Assembly (NCBI GenBank): GCA_009778965.1
Contig: WRFE01000001.1
Span: 1 to 64,000, forward strand
Direction: 5' to 3'
Origin: Candidatus Endomicrobium labiotermitis
GTDB lineage: Bacteria > Elusimicrobiota > Endomicrobiia > Endomicrobiales > Endomicrobiaceae
Length of the DNA: 64,000 nucleotides
The first letter of the stretch is position 1; each line of letters opens with the position of its first letter. Both the position numbers and the translations under genes were made by a program. Below are positions 27,151 to 37,720 of the stretch, one piece after another. The notes under the pieces are model-generated. The model was not told the DNA's origin. It did no database searches and saw nothing but the letters and a program-made list of their open reading frames with translations.

Positions 27151-28605
27151 TTACTGTCTCAATTTTTCCAGAAGGATTTTGTTTACAATTTGCGGGTTTG
27201 CCTGACCTTTGGATTTTTTCATTACAAGACCCACTATCGCGCCTATCGCCCTTTCTTTTCCAGCTTTAAATTCTTCCACGATTTTCGGGCTTTCGGCAAT
27301 CGCTTCTTCGCATATTTTTATTATGGCAGATTCGTCGGAAATCTGTACCAAACCTTTTTCTTTTATAACTGCTTCAGGGTCGACAGATTTTTCATACATT
27401 TCTTCAAAAACCGTTTTTGCGATTTTTCCTGATATAGTTCCATTTAAAATAAGATCAACGAGTTTCGCGATATTTTCGCTTGAAACCGGCGTTTCACATA
27501 TTTCTTTTTTAGAAGCGTTAAGCTTTCCGCTCAATTCCGTGGAAATCCAATTCGCAAGCGGTTTCGCCGCGGATTTTTTATCTTTGGAAACGTTAAGCGC
27601 GTTTTCATAATAATCCGCAATCATTCTTGTAGAAGTAAGATAGCTCGCGTCGTAATCCGACAAACCAAAATCGTTAATGAACCTTGTTTTTTTTACTTTA
27701 GGAAGTTCGGGCAGCTGCGCGCGGCATTCCTCTATAAAAGAATCGGGCAGATCAAAAGGAACAAGGTTGGGTTCAGGAAAATATCTGTAATCCAAAGCGC
27801 CTTCCTTTGAACGCATGGATTTTGTAATGCCTTCTTCGGTTTCCCAAAGCCTTGTTTCCTGAACGAGTTTTCTTCCTGAATCCAAAACTTCTTTTTGCCT
27901 TTCGTATTCGTACGCTATCGCTTCTCTTACGCCTTTTATTGAATTCATATTTTTAATTTCAATTCTTGTGCCAAGCTCTTTTTGCCCTACGGGACGTATA
28001 CTTACGTTAACATCGCAGCGCATTCTGCCTTCTTCCATACTGCATTTCGAAGTGCCGAGATATGTAACTATATTTATGAGTTCGTTTAAAAACGCTTCAG
28101 CTTCTTCGGCGGAACTTATTTCCGGCTCCGTTACAAGCTCCATAAGACCAATGGCGCCTCTGTTTAAATCAAGAAGAGAATAATCAAGTTTACGATTTCC
28201 TATTTCGTGTATAAGTTTTGCCGCGTCTTCTTCAAGATGTATTCTTGTAATGTTTATTATTTTTTCTTTACCGCCAACATTTATGGCAAGCTTTCCTTTG
28301 GAACAAAGAGGCGGCTCTGCCTGAGTTGTCTGATAATTTTTCGGAATATCGGGATAAAAATACTGTTTCCTGGAAAAAATACACTGTTTATTTATAGTAA
28401 AATCCATGGCAAGCCCGGTTTTTACCATTGCCCTGACGGCTTCTTTATTTAATATAGGTAACGCTCCCGGCTGAGACGAACATATTACGCACGAGTTGGA
28501 ATTTGGCTCCGCGCCGAATTCAGTTGAACATTCGCAAAACACTTTAGATTTTGTGTTAATCTGCATATGCACTTCAAGTCCTACAACAATTTCATAGTTT
28601 GCCAT
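27151..28605 (-). CDS. gatB: Asp-tRNA(Asn)/Glu-tRNA(Gln) amidotransferase subunit B
   Basis: GatB binds misacylated tRNA, activates the side chain and receives ammonia from GatA. At 484 residues it has normal length. Motifs are [48 protein letters not shown] and the YqeY-like C-terminal tail. It is the last gene of aroB-aroQ-gatC-gatA-gatB. Confidence 0.97.
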   Translation of the reverse strand: MANYEIVVGLEVHMQINTKSKVFCECSTEFGAEPNSNSCVICSSQPGALPILNKEAVRAMVKTGLAMDFTINKQCIFSRKQYFYPDIPKNYQTTQAEPPLCSKGKLAINVGGKEKIINITRIHLEEDAAKLIHEIGNRKLDYSLLDLNRGAIGLMELVTEPEISSAEEAEAFLNELINIVTYLGTSKCSMEEGRMRCDVNVSIRPVGQKELGTRIEIKNMNSIKGVREAIAYEYERQKEVLDSGRKLVQETRLWETEEGITKSMRSKEGALDYRYFPEPNLVPFDLPDSFIEECRAQLPELPKVKKTRFINDFGLSDYDASYLTSTRMIADYYENALNVSKDKKSAAKPLANWISTELSGKLNASKKEICETPVSSENIAKLVDLILNGTISGKIAKTVFEEMYEKSVDPEAVIKEKGLVQISDESAIIKICEEAIAESPKIVEEFKAGKERAIGAIVGLVMKKSKGQANPQIVNKILLEKLRQ

Positions 28606-28668
28606 TTTTTTGTACCTTTATTTTTTGAATAGAGGGAGACTTGTTACTCCCGCCTGACAACGATAACC

Positions 28669-28705
28669 TGGATTGCCGCGCCGACTTTGCCGGCTCGCAA
28701 TAACA
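28669..28705. repeat. Repeat between gatA and gatB (GGATTGCCGCGCC...CGCAAT)
   Basis: Contains CTGGATTGCCGCGCCGACTT and GCCGGCTCGCAAT; a further member (ACTTGGATTGCCGCG...CTCGTAATGACGAC) lies between gatC and gatA at about 30212-30252. Confidence 0.5.
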
Positions 28706-28710
28706 ACTTC

Positions 28711-30171
28711 TTACTTGTCCAAAGGAAATTTATCTCTTTCAAAACCCGATATTTTTTCATAAGCAGCCGCGATTTGTAAAAGTTTCGCGTCGCTGAGCCT
28801 TTGACCCATAAAATGAACGCCTGCTGGCATTCCGGAGCTTGTAAACGAGCTTGGAACGGTTATTCCCGGAAGTCCTGCAATATTTGCCGCTATAAGAAAC
28901 ACTTCGCTTTCTTCTGACATTTTTTCACCGAATTTTACCGGCATTTGCAAAACAGAAGGCGTAAATATCACATCACATTTTTTATAAGCTTCGTTGATTT
29001 CGTTTATAAACAAAGTTCTTACTTTCTGCGCCTGATTAAAATATTTATGATAATTTTTCGCGCCTAAAACATAAGTTCCAAAAATCACTCTTTTTTTGAC
29101 TTCATATCCCATTGATTCGCCGCGGCTTTTACAATATTCATCGTTTAAGCCTACTCCGTTTTTAGAGCGGTAACCGTAACGTATTCCGTCAAACGTAGCA
29201 ATATTCGCAGAAACTTCCGCACACATAATAACTTGATAGATAGCCGGAACATACTGTAATGACGGAATGTCAACTTCAACTATTTTGGCGCCTTCGGCTT
29301 CAAGTTTTTTTACCGCGCTTTCAAAAGATTTAATTATTTCGGGGTCAGCGGAATATTCTTTCAGCTGTTTAGGAACGCCGATTATTACATTTTTAAGTGT
29401 ATCAGAATTATCTAATCCGTGCGTATAATCTATCTCTTCATTCGGTTCGCAAACAGGATCTCTGTAATCTTTACCCGAAATTACTGTAAAAAGCATTGCC
29501 GTATCTTTAACTGTTTTTGAAAAAGTCCCTATCTGGTCAAACGATGACGCAAGCGCACAGGCACCGGATCTGCTTACCAAACCGTAAGACGGTTTAAACC
29601 CGACTACTCCGCAAAATGCCGCGGGCTGCCTTATTGAACCGCCTGTATCGGAACCTATCGCAAAAGGAACCATCCCTGCGCTTACAGCCGCCGCGCTGCC
29701 GCCTGAAGAACCGCCGGGAATACGTTCCATATCCCAGGGATTTGTTGTCTTATGAAAAGCGGAAGTTTCGGTTGAACCGCCCATCGCAAGCTCATCCATA
29801 TTAGTTTTTCCTATAATAACAGCTCCCGACTCTCTGAGCTTTTCTATAACAGTCGCGTCATAAGGCGCAATATAATTTTCAAGATATTTTGAAGCGCCAG
29901 TCATTTTTTCGCCTTTTATCATTACATTATCTTTAATCGCTATAGGAACGCCCTCAAAATAACCGCATTTCATGCCGGATTTTGTTTTATCTTCCGAAAT
30001 TGCCGCCTGCTTTAGAGCCTGCTCTTCGTTTAGTTGAAGAAAAGCCTTTACTTTTGGATCAGCTTCTTTAATGCGATTAAAACACGCTTTAACCACATCC
30101 GTACTTTTTACTTCTCCGGAACAAAGCTTTGTTCTTAATTCTTTTACGCTTAATTTTAAAATTTCATCCAT
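28711..30171 (-). CDS. gatA: Amidotransferase subunit A (glutaminase)
   Basis: GatA hydrolyses glutamine to supply ammonia to GatB. The amidase-signature triad is intact: Lys80 (IAIKDN), cis-Ser155 in PGGSSGGSAAAV and nucleophile Ser179 in DTGGSIRQPA. Length is 486 residues, normal. AAAGG precedes the ATG. Confidence 0.97.
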   Translation of the reverse strand: MDEILKLSVKELRTKLCSGEVKSTDVVKACFNRIKEADPKVKAFLQLNEEQALKQAAISEDKTKSGMKCGYFEGVPIAIKDNVMIKGEKMTGASKYLENYIAPYDATVIEKLRESGAVIIGKTNMDELAMGGSTETSAFHKTTNPWDMERIPGGSSGGSAAAVSAGMVPFAIGSDTGGSIRQPAAFCGVVGFKPSYGLVSRSGACALASSFDQIGTFSKTVKDTAMLFTVISGKDYRDPVCEPNEEIDYTHGLDNSDTLKNVIIGVPKQLKEYSADPEIIKSFESAVKKLEAEGAKIVEVDIPSLQYVPAIYQVIMCAEVSANIATFDGIRYGYRSKNGVGLNDEYCKSRGESMGYEVKKRVIFGTYVLGAKNYHKYFNQAQKVRTLFINEINEAYKKCDVIFTPSVLQMPVKFGEKMSEESEVFLIAANIAGLPGITVPSSFTSSGMPAGVHFMGQRLSDAKLLQIAAAYEKISGFERDKFPLDK

Positions 30172-30298
30172 AATTTATAACCTTTTATATTTTTAAATTT
30201 GTTCTTAATCAAACTTGGATTGCCGCGTCAAAAACTTCATTTTTCCTCGTAATGACGACAAACTCACGTTAGTTATTATCTATTCTCTGTCGTTGTCG

Positions 30299-30592
30299 TT
30301 ATTCCGCATCTATAACTTTTTGTATTTTGTAAAAACTTCCTTCTCTTTCCGGCGCCGCGTTCAGCATATCTTCCAAAACTTCTTTTGAGCACGGACGGAC
30401 AATATCTTCTCTCCACACGTTTCTAAGCTCTGTAACGTGAGTTGTGGGAGCTAAACCGGCAATATCCGCCTTTTGTAAAACTTCGACAGACTCCATCATA
30501 GAATTCAAATCTTTCAAATACTTCTCTTTTTCTTCTTCTTTCACTTCAATTCTCGCATTAAACGCTGTAGCTTCAAGTTCTTCTTTTATCAT
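30299..30592 (-). CDS. gatC: Amidotransferase subunit C
   Basis: A 97-residue GatC, the belt that holds GatA to GatB. The family pattern is seen in LNSMMESVEVLQKAD, PTTHV and LRNVWREDIVRPC. It is upstream of gatA in the usual order C-A-B, with CGGAG before the ATG. Confidence 0.93.
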   Translation of the reverse strand: MIKEELEATAFNARIEVKEEEKEKYLKDLNSMMESVEVLQKADIAGLAPTTHVTELRNVWREDIVRPCSKEVLEDMLNAAPEREGSFYKIQKVIDAE

Positions 30593-30653
30593 ATAAACTC
30601 CGTTAAAAATTTATTTCCTAGTAAAAAGCTTTGCTTCCTGCAAGTGATAACGA

Positions 30654-31097
30654 CTATGGATTTTCCGTTATAAAAGATACAAGTTTTTTTAGCGCAAACA
30701 AATAACCGTCTATACCAAAACCGGCAATCTGTCCGACGCACAGAGAAGCGGTGTAAGACACATGCCTGAACTCTTCTCTTGCATACACATTAGAAATATG
30801 CACCTCCATAGCAGGAACGGCAATTGCCGCCAAAGCGTCTCTTATTGCCACGGACGTATGAGTAAATGCCGCGGGATTTATTATCATTCCCGAAACTTTA
30901 TTTAACGAACTTTGTATTTTATCTACGATATCGCCCTCATGATTTGACTGAAAAAATTCAATATCCACCTTTAATTCTTTCGCGAGAACCGATAATTGGT
31001 TTTCTATTTCAGACAAAGTTATATTGCCGTAAATTGAAGGTTCGCGAACGCCGAGCATATTGATATTTGGACCGTTAATTACTAAAATTTTTTTCAT
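30654..31097 (-). CDS. aroQ: Type II 3-dehydroquinate dehydratase
   Basis: This enzyme of the shikimate pathway dehydrates 3-dehydroquinate. I use the ATG at 31097 (147 residues), which has GGGAG upstream; the frame extends to 31169 but that part lies in a repeat. Motifs are INGPNINMLGVREPSIYG (active-site loop with Tyr), NHEGDIVDKI, NPAAFTHTS and HISNVYAREEFRH. It follows aroB, which makes its substrate. Confidence 0.96.
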   Translation of the reverse strand: MKKILVINGPNINMLGVREPSIYGNITLSEIENQLSVLAKELKVDIEFFQSNHEGDIVDKIQSSLNKVSGMIINPAAFTHTSVAIRDALAAIAVPAMEVHISNVYAREEFRHVSYTASLCVGQIAGFGIDGYLFALKKLVSFITENP

Positions 31098-31130
31098 TTT
31101 TACTCCCTGTTGTGACGAAATGCCTTTGTT

Positions 31131-31212
31131 GTCATTCCGCTGAAAAATGGAATCCATTTTCATTATCAAAATTCAAAGACAACATAGATACCGTGTCAAG
31201 CACGGTATGACA
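31131..31212. repeat. Intergenic inverted-end repeat between aroB and aroQ
   Basis: Starts GTCATTCCGCTGAAAAATGG and ends CCGTGTCAAGCACGGTATGACAG. Both ends are the GTCAT...ATGAC type and each holds its own small hairpin. Confidence 0.6.
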
Positions 31213-31221
31213 GACACAATA

Positions 31222-32304
31222 TCAGGCTAAAAACTTTTCCAATTCCTGTTTTACTTTTGAATCTTTTACATAATAGCCTGTTATGCTTTTACCGATATCT
31301 TTCAACAAAACAAATTTTATGTTGCCGTTTACGGATTTTTTATCTTTTTTCATAAGTTCAAGAAGTTTTGCAGCGTTTAAATCTTTCAGATTCAAAACAA
31401 ATCCCGCCGCTTCTATAAGTTTCAAAACTCGCATATATGTTTCTTTTTTAAATAACTTTAAAGACGCTGAAAGCTGTGCCGCAAAAAGCATTCCCGCGGC
31501 AACCGCTTCACCGTGAAGAAAACATTTATACTCTGTATAAGTTTCCAATGCGTGGGCTAATGTATGTCCGAAATTCAAAACTTCCCTTAAACCTTTTGTT
31601 TCTTTTTCGTCTTTTTCAACAATATCCGCTTTGTAGCGGCAACTTTTATAAATCATAAAATTAAAATCATTGGACGTTATCAGCCCTTTCTCTAAAACAT
31701 CGTCTAAATAATCATAGAATTTTTCATCAAAAATAAACGCATATTTTATTATCTCGGCGATTCCATTTCTTATATGTCTTTCAGGAAGAGTTGCCAAAAA
31801 TTGCGAATTAATCCATACAAAAGACGGCTGATAAAAAGTTCCTGCTATATTTTTCCCGCCGGATGTGTTTACAGCAGTTTTACCGCCTACGGAAGAATCG
31901 GTCATTGCAAGAAGAGTGGTAGGAATTTGAATATACTTTATTCCTCTCATATACGTCGAGGCAAAAAAACCCGCAACGTCGCCAACGACTCCTCCGCCAA
32001 AAGCGATAACACAGCTTTTCCTATCTATGCCGTCACGCAAAGCTTTATCATATAAAAAACTCAACGACTGAATGCTTTTTCCCTGCTCGCCCGCTTTAAT
32101 AACGGCGTTTTTAACATTAAATCCCTCTTTCACCAAAAGCGAACAAAAATATTTGAGATGAAGTTTAGCGAGATTATTATCGGTAACTATAAAAACTGTT
32201 TTTCCCGAAACAATCTTCTTTAAATTACGAACAAAATCCGCATATTTATCGGAAATTAAAATATTATACGGATTTTGTTTTAGTTTTACTTTAAGAGTTG
32301 GCAT
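31222..32304 (-). CDS. aroB: 3-dehydroquinate synthase
   Basis: Second step of the shikimate pathway, NAD- and metal-dependent. A 360-residue protein with VIAFGGGVVGDVAGF, RGIKYIQIPTTLLAMTDSSVGGK, NFGHTLAHALE and HGEAVAAGM, so all metal ligands and the substrate loop are present. It begins 15 bp after the end of the repeat-domain gene and heads the aro-gat run. Confidence 0.96.
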   Translation of the reverse strand: MPTLKVKLKQNPYNILISDKYADFVRNLKKIVSGKTVFIVTDNNLAKLHLKYFCSLLVKEGFNVKNAVIKAGEQGKSIQSLSFLYDKALRDGIDRKSCVIAFGGGVVGDVAGFFASTYMRGIKYIQIPTTLLAMTDSSVGGKTAVNTSGGKNIAGTFYQPSFVWINSQFLATLPERHIRNGIAEIIKYAFIFDEKFYDYLDDVLEKGLITSNDFNFMIYKSCRYKADIVEKDEKETKGLREVLNFGHTLAHALETYTEYKCFLHGEAVAAGMLFAAQLSASLKLFKKETYMRVLKLIEAAGFVLNLKDLNAAKLLELMKKDKKSVNGNIKFVLLKDIGKSITGYYVKDSKVKQELEKFLA

Positions 32305-32319
32305 TTTTACACCACAGGT

Positions 32320-35244
32320 TTATTTAGCTTTTGTTCCGGTAAAATCTTCAGCCATTCTGCCGCTCATCACGTTTTTCAGTTCTTTTTTCGCAGGCGAAAA
32401 TTTAAAACCCGGATGAGAAACTTCTAAAATATAATCCTTTCCCGCAGGCAGATTCCTTATAAAATAATTACCGTTTTCATCTGTTGTAAAAACAGCGTCA
32501 TTATTTAACTTTATAGACGCTCCGGAAACAGGATTACCGTCGGCAGTAACCTTACCGCTTATAATTATTGAAGCTTCAAACACTTCGTCTATTACGCTTT
32601 CCTTAAGATTAGTGAAACTTTTTCTGGAAGGTTTAAAAGTCATACCGCTTCCTGACAAGACAACCATATGGTCTTTGCCGGGAGAAACATTGATTTTAAA
32701 TCTGCCGTCTGTATCGGTTTTAGATTTTTTATCTCCGACGGTTACAGTAACGCCTTCCATAGCGACACTGCCGGACCTTACAATACCGCTTATAAAAATA
32801 TTATTACTGAATTCAATTACCGTGTTCTCTTGTAAATTTTCTATTATTACAGGTTCAAATTTATGTTCCGGACTTTCTGCCGCAAACTTATAAGATCCGC
32901 CGGACAATCCTTGTATTTCAAATTTCCCTTGTTTATCGGCAAAAATTTTTCTGTCTATACCCGAAACAGTGATAACAGCGACTGTTACCGGTTTTCCGCC
33001 AAAACTGACACTGCCTTTCACTGTGAATGTTTGCTTTGCAGCAGTAAAATCCCGATTGACGGCATCAGCATTTAAATTTGCAATATCTATAAATTTGGGC
33101 GTATACACAAACCCTGCGGTTTTCGGAGTAATTCTAAACTTTCCTCCGGCTTCAAGACCCGCAATAATATATTTTCCATGGAAGTCGGTAGTAACTGAAG
33201 CTTGAGTGCTTCCGCTGACTTCTATTACGACGTTTGCCGCCGGCAAATCGCTGTCTTTCATAGACACTTTACCTGAAATTAAAAAAACCGACACAAAATT
33301 CATATCAGAATAATTTTTAGAGGCATTTGATATATCTATTACCGCCGGAGAAAATGTAAAACCTTCTTTTGAAACGGTTATTTTTGCATTGGAACCGTAT
33401 TCGGCGCTTATCCTGAATTTACCGGAAGCATCGGTTACCGCCGACTTAATTCCATTGACCATTACAGTTGCGTCAGGCACCGGCTTTTTATTTGATAACA
33501 CACTGCCTTCAAAAACTATATAAGGCTTAAAATCATAGCTGCTTGCCACTTTTTTAAAATCTTTAAATTCGTAATATTCGGGATCAAATGAAATATCAGT
33601 TGAATCAGGCTTTAGAATATATTCTGAAAATGTAGGCGTAAAATTAAACGAATATTTGCCTTTAGGATCGGTAACAGTTCTAAATCCGCCCGGCTCTAAA
33701 ACAACGGTAATACCCGCCATTGGCATTTTTTTATTAGCAATAGCTCCTTGCAGTTTAACAGGTTTTGCTTTTGACAAATCTTTCGCAGGTTCGGCTACAG
33801 CCGTCCCGGCAAAAGGTAATTCTATGGGCAATTCTTTTACAGCTTCTTTTTTTACGGCTTCTACAGGAGACGGTTTTCTGATTTCCCCTTCTTTTTGTAA
33901 AACAAAATCAATATTTTTGTTAGAGCTTAAACTTTCAACTAAAATTTCATCCGAAACCTGATAGCCGTCTTTAAATACTTTGATAGTGTAAGACAAACCT
34001 GCCGGCATAGAAAAATCGAACGCTCCTTTTTTATCGGTAAGCGTTACAAAATTATTGTTTGGAGCGCTTATTCCGACCTTAGCGGAAGGAACCGGTTTAT
34101 TTTTGGAGTCCAGCACCTTGCCGAAAATAGTAAATTTTGCGGAAGACACTATAAAATTTATAAGTTTGTCGCCGTCTAAATTGTTAACTCCAATTTCCGG
34201 CGGAGTAAAAGAAAGAGTATCTTTTGACGGCTTTATTACATAATTTCTTCCTCCGGGCAAATTTATAAGCTCGAAGTATCCGGTGTCATCGGTTAAAGCT
34301 TTGTATTGTTCCGTTCCGCTTACAGCCTCTATTAAAACTCCGCCGAGTCCTTTGTTGTTATCCGAAACCACTCCGAGTATACTGTATTTTTCCGAAACAG
34401 CTGCGGCTGCCGGTTCAACAGTTTTTTCAACAGGTACGGTGACAGACTGTTCGGCTACAGGTTGTTTTGCCAAAAACTCTTCTAACGGATTTTTTTCAAT
34501 TTCAGCTTCTTTAATCGGCAGCTCTTTTGTTTTAGATTTTTTATCTGAAGTTTTTTTAGACGGTGTTTTTTCTATCTGAAATTCTTCACCTGGGAGCGGC
34601 TTTTCAATTACCGGTTTTTTTTCTATCTGAAATTCTTCACCGGGAAGCGGCTTCTCAATTGCCGGTTGCTTTGTCAAAAACTCTTCAAGAAGATTTTTTT
34701 CAATTTCTTCAATTGATAACTGTTTTGTTTTAGATTTTTTTTCTTTAGTTTTCTTAACAGGAGCAGTTTCAATTACAGGCTGTTCACCTGATATTTGCTC
34801 AGGCAGAGCCAAAGGCTCTTTGACTGCCGAAATTTCTTTGACAGGTTCAGGCTGTTTGACCGGTACCGGTTTTACCGCTTCGGGAATGGGAATTGCTTTT
34901 GCAGCAACGGGTTTATCAATGGCTACAACTCCGGAGACAAGCTTGAAATCAACGTATTTATCCGAATTGAATTTTTTTATTTTATGAGTCGCAGGAGCAA
35001 AAACCAGACCCTGCATATCTATATAAACTTCAATTGCCGCGCCTTTAGGAATATTTTCAAACTTATAATACCCCAAAAAGTCTGTCTTTTCCGTAAACGC
35101 TGCCCCGCCTCTGATACTTACCGTAATGTTATCTAAAGGATTTCCTGATGAATCCGTAACAAAACCTACTAATTTATAGCTTGCAGCGTAAACCGTGCAA
35201 ACAGAGAAAAACGCAAAAAAGCCCGCTAACAGAATTTTTTTCAT
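32320..35244 (-). CDS. Secreted protein with nine carboxypeptidase-regulatory-like repeats
   Basis: A 974-residue exported protein with a signal peptide of about 20 residues (VYAA). I count nine beta-sandwich repeats of about 75-85 residues, each with the pattern GxVxxxxxPxxGxxVxVxG...TDxxGxFxI...G. The first spans about 23-100. A Pro/Glu/Lys-rich linker (about 105-285) with two near-identical EKPLPGEEFQIEK units follows, then eight repeats from about 288 to the end. Such stalks usually hold surface proteins together or display something at the tip. No catalytic or sorting domain seen. GAGAGG precedes the ATG. Confidence 0.85.
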   Translation of the reverse strand: MKKILLAGFFAFFSVCTVYAASYKLVGFVTDSSGNPLDNITVSIRGGAAFTEKTDFLGYYKFENIPKGAAIEVYIDMQGLVFAPATHKIKKFNSDKYVDFKLVSGVVAIDKPVAAKAIPIPEAVKPVPVKQPEPVKEISAVKEPLALPEQISGEQPVIETAPVKKTKEKKSKTKQLSIEEIEKNLLEEFLTKQPAIEKPLPGEEFQIEKKPVIEKPLPGEEFQIEKTPSKKTSDKKSKTKELPIKEAEIEKNPLEEFLAKQPVAEQSVTVPVEKTVEPAAAAVSEKYSILGVVSDNNKGLGGVLIEAVSGTEQYKALTDDTGYFELINLPGGRNYVIKPSKDTLSFTPPEIGVNNLDGDKLINFIVSSAKFTIFGKVLDSKNKPVPSAKVGISAPNNNFVTLTDKKGAFDFSMPAGLSYTIKVFKDGYQVSDEILVESLSSNKNIDFVLQKEGEIRKPSPVEAVKKEAVKELPIELPFAGTAVAEPAKDLSKAKPVKLQGAIANKKMPMAGITVVLEPGGFRTVTDPKGKYSFNFTPTFSEYILKPDSTDISFDPEYYEFKDFKKVASSYDFKPYIVFEGSVLSNKKPVPDATVMVNGIKSAVTDASGKFRISAEYGSNAKITVSKEGFTFSPAVIDISNASKNYSDMNFVSVFLISGKVSMKDSDLPAANVVIEVSGSTQASVTTDFHGKYIIAGLEAGGKFRITPKTAGFVYTPKFIDIANLNADAVNRDFTAAKQTFTVKGSVSFGGKPVTVAVITVSGIDRKIFADKQGKFEIQGLSGGSYKFAAESPEHKFEPVIIENLQENTVIEFSNNIFISGIVRSGSVAMEGVTVTVGDKKSKTDTDGRFKINVSPGKDHMVVLSGSGMTFKPSRKSFTNLKESVIDEVFEASIIISGKVTADGNPVSGASIKLNNDAVFTTDENGNYFIRNLPAGKDYILEVSHPGFKFSPAKKELKNVMSGRMAEDFTGTKAK

Positions 35245-35344
35245 TGCCTACCTCTCGTTTTGTTTTTATATATTTTACATCTTTTCAATTGATTTTTCAA
35301 TTAAAAGTCACAAAAACAACATAATATCGGACAAACTGCCTTTT

Positions 35345-35388
35345 ATTTGTCACTCGTAATTCGTAATTTCGAATTCGTAATTGCCGTT
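35345..35388. repeat. ATTCGTAATTCGTAATT-type intergenic repeat
   Basis: CACTCGTAATTCGTAATTTC followed by GAATTCGTAATTG. The same ATTCGTAATT unit recurs near 48838, 56110, 59460 and, inside a gene, 61128. Confidence 0.55.
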
Positions 35389-37650
35389 TCAAAGTCCCCG
35401 CTTGCTTAAATCCGCCCATCGGCAAAAAATAAGAAATTGAAGAAAAAATATCAGCATGACAGATTTACTTATACCCCAAACGGGAATTAAAAAACTTCCT
35501 CCGAAAAATGCGGCGAAACATGCTCCCAAAACCGCGAAAAAAAATACTTTCATTTTACTTTCGGAACCAAACAATTTTGAAATTTTCATTAAAATAAAAA
35601 TTTCCGCACCCGCCGCAAATCCGATAAAAAACGAAAAAACTGATAAAGTCCGTAAATCTACAAAATTAAAAATTATTGTTAAAAACCACAAAACTGTTAT
35701 CAATACAAACAAAAATTCTGCTGTTAACATTTTTTTGTTTAAAGGAATATGTTTGCCTAAAACATTAGAAACACAAGCCCCCGACAAAAGTCCTGACGCG
35801 AATAACGAGGCAATCATTCCCGCCCATTTATAAATCTGCCCGTTATATATTTGCAGCGAAAACACTACCGTAAACATCAGCCAGAAAGATACGGCGGAAC
35901 AAACAAAAGAAGTGGCTTTATATACCGACCCGGAAAGAAAAAACACAACCGTTATGACTATTAAAATAAGATATGAATACTTCATGGCTTGATCAAGAAA
36001 AACGCTTAAATACGGAGAAAAAACCGACTGCTTGTATAAAACGGAAAGCATCATCGCTTTCGGATTATAATCACTGTTTATAAGTTCGCCTTTTGGCACT
36101 TTTTTTAATTCGTTTCTCAGCCACCGCGTTTTTTGAGTGTCCATTCTTTCATCAAGATAATATTTCGACAAAACCAGCGTTGTTTCCTGCATTTTGGCCA
36201 TACGTTTTTTTATGTGCAGCCTGTAAGGCATTCTGTTTTGCGAAGCAATTAAAATATTATGATTTCCCGGAATTATGTGCGTATATTTAAAAACGCTCTG
36301 CATCGCGTCTAAAACGGACCTGTTAAGTTCAGCCATAATATAAGACGAAAAAGCAGATCTTCCCGGAAGTTTTACCGCTATAAAACCGTTTTCGTTAAGA
36401 CAGTCAGCCGCGGACTGAAAAAACTCTTTAGTGTAATAAGCGTTTAACTGAAGATTTACGGGATAAGGCTTTCCGATAAGAATCAAATCGTATTTTGTTT
36501 GTGAATTTTTAATAAACACTCTAGGGTTTTCGTTATATATATTAATTCTTTCATCGCCGAAAATATAACCAAAGTGTATAAATTTATTACGTATTATTGA
36601 TACAATGGCTTCGTCAGCCTCAACGCAGTCTACAAGACTGAAATTGTGTCTGAATATCATCGGCAAATATTTTACTGCGCCGCCGACAATCAAAATATTC
36701 CTGAGTTTTTCGGGATGCAATGCCGGAATATGTCCGAAATCTTCCGACTCCAAAGCTTCTCTGTCAGGCTTAGAAAACATCAAAATTTGATTCGCGAAAA
36801 ACGAATATTCGCCGTTTTTCTGCGTTAAAACATTCTGCCCGTAAGGAGTATATCTATAATCCTCAATAAAAGAAGAAGCAAAACTTCTTTCAAGAAGTTT
36901 TTTATCTAAAGCGTGTATGTCAAAAAATATTCCTTTCAGCGCGCAAAGCGATAATGCAAACAAACAAAAACTCAAAATTATTGTTTTCTTTCCGGAAGAA
37001 ACGCAAAAAAGAGAAAATGCAAGCAGGGCGGATATAATTAAAACAGTCAGAAGTCCCGGCACTCCAGTCATAAAAAAGAAATAAGCGACACAGCCTGATA
37101 TAAAGCCCCAGCTCTGCGCCGCAAATGAAAATCGAAATTCTTTTCCGAGATAATACGCAAGTCTTGATATAAGCCCGACAACAAAATTTATAGGTACTGC
37201 CGCAACAAAAATATAAACAAACGCTATTTTCAAAGATATTCCGCTGCCTGCGGAAACAGATAAAAGAAACCGTATATTACGTATAAAAATAAATTCAAGA
37301 AATAAAACCGCTATTAAAAACAGCGTAGTAAAAAAAACAATATTCCGTATAGTTGTTCCTGAAAACGCCGGATCGGAATCCGCAGATATCGGCTTTTGCC
37401 GATATGGCGACATAGACAGAGCAGGAAGCAAGCGGCCAAACACAAAATTAGCGATTATTTTTTTAAATTTTTGAAAAACGGTAAGTTTTGAAGCAGCGAA
37501 GATTCCTAAAGAAAAACCGATAAGAGAATGTAAAACAAAAAATCCGCTGACAATATCTATAGCCTGAAAAACCGGCATGATTTCGCGGAAGAGCAAGAGT
37601 TGTATAAATGATACGGATATACCTAAAAAATATAAAAACAAAGGTATCAT
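35389..37650 (-). CDS. Membrane protein with spermidine-synthase-like methyltransferase-fold domain
   Basis: A 753-residue protein with about seven N-terminal helices (about 1-240), a soluble Rossmann domain (about 250-480) and about seven C-terminal helices (about 545-750). The Rossmann domain reads ILIVGGAVKYLP, VDCVEADEAIVS, YDLILIGKPYPVNLQLNAYY and GFIAVKLPG, the spermidine synthase pattern. The GG-x-G motif is weakened (GGAVKY) and the catalytic Asp-rich D-x-x-D site (DLILIGKP) has Gly where synthases have Asp, so it may not make spermidine. Similar fused membrane proteins are widespread and uncharacterised. Confidence 0.7.
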   Translation of the reverse strand: MIPLFLYFLGISVSFIQLLLFREIMPVFQAIDIVSGFFVLHSLIGFSLGIFAASKLTVFQKFKKIIANFVFGRLLPALSMSPYRQKPISADSDPAFSGTTIRNIVFFTTLFLIAVLFLEFIFIRNIRFLLSVSAGSGISLKIAFVYIFVAAVPINFVVGLISRLAYYLGKEFRFSFAAQSWGFISGCVAYFFFMTGVPGLLTVLIISALLAFSLFCVSSGKKTIILSFCLFALSLCALKGIFFDIHALDKKLLERSFASSFIEDYRYTPYGQNVLTQKNGEYSFFANQILMFSKPDREALESEDFGHIPALHPEKLRNILIVGGAVKYLPMIFRHNFSLVDCVEADEAIVSIIRNKFIHFGYIFGDERINIYNENPRVFIKNSQTKYDLILIGKPYPVNLQLNAYYTKEFFQSAADCLNENGFIAVKLPGRSAFSSYIMAELNRSVLDAMQSVFKYTHIIPGNHNILIASQNRMPYRLHIKKRMAKMQETTLVLSKYYLDERMDTQKTRWLRNELKKVPKGELINSDYNPKAMMLSVLYKQSVFSPYLSVFLDQAMKYSYLILIVITVVFFLSGSVYKATSFVCSAVSFWLMFTVVFSLQIYNGQIYKWAGMIASLFASGLLSGACVSNVLGKHIPLNKKMLTAEFLFVLITVLWFLTIIFNFVDLRTLSVFSFFIGFAAGAEIFILMKISKLFGSESKMKVFFFAVLGACFAAFFGGSFLIPVWGISKSVMLIFFLQFLIFCRWADLSKRGL

Positions 37651-37720
37651 AAAAATTTAAAGTATTTTAATATGAGAAAAGTTGTGAGACAGGAACTAAA
37701 ATAAATATCTTTGCGAAATG

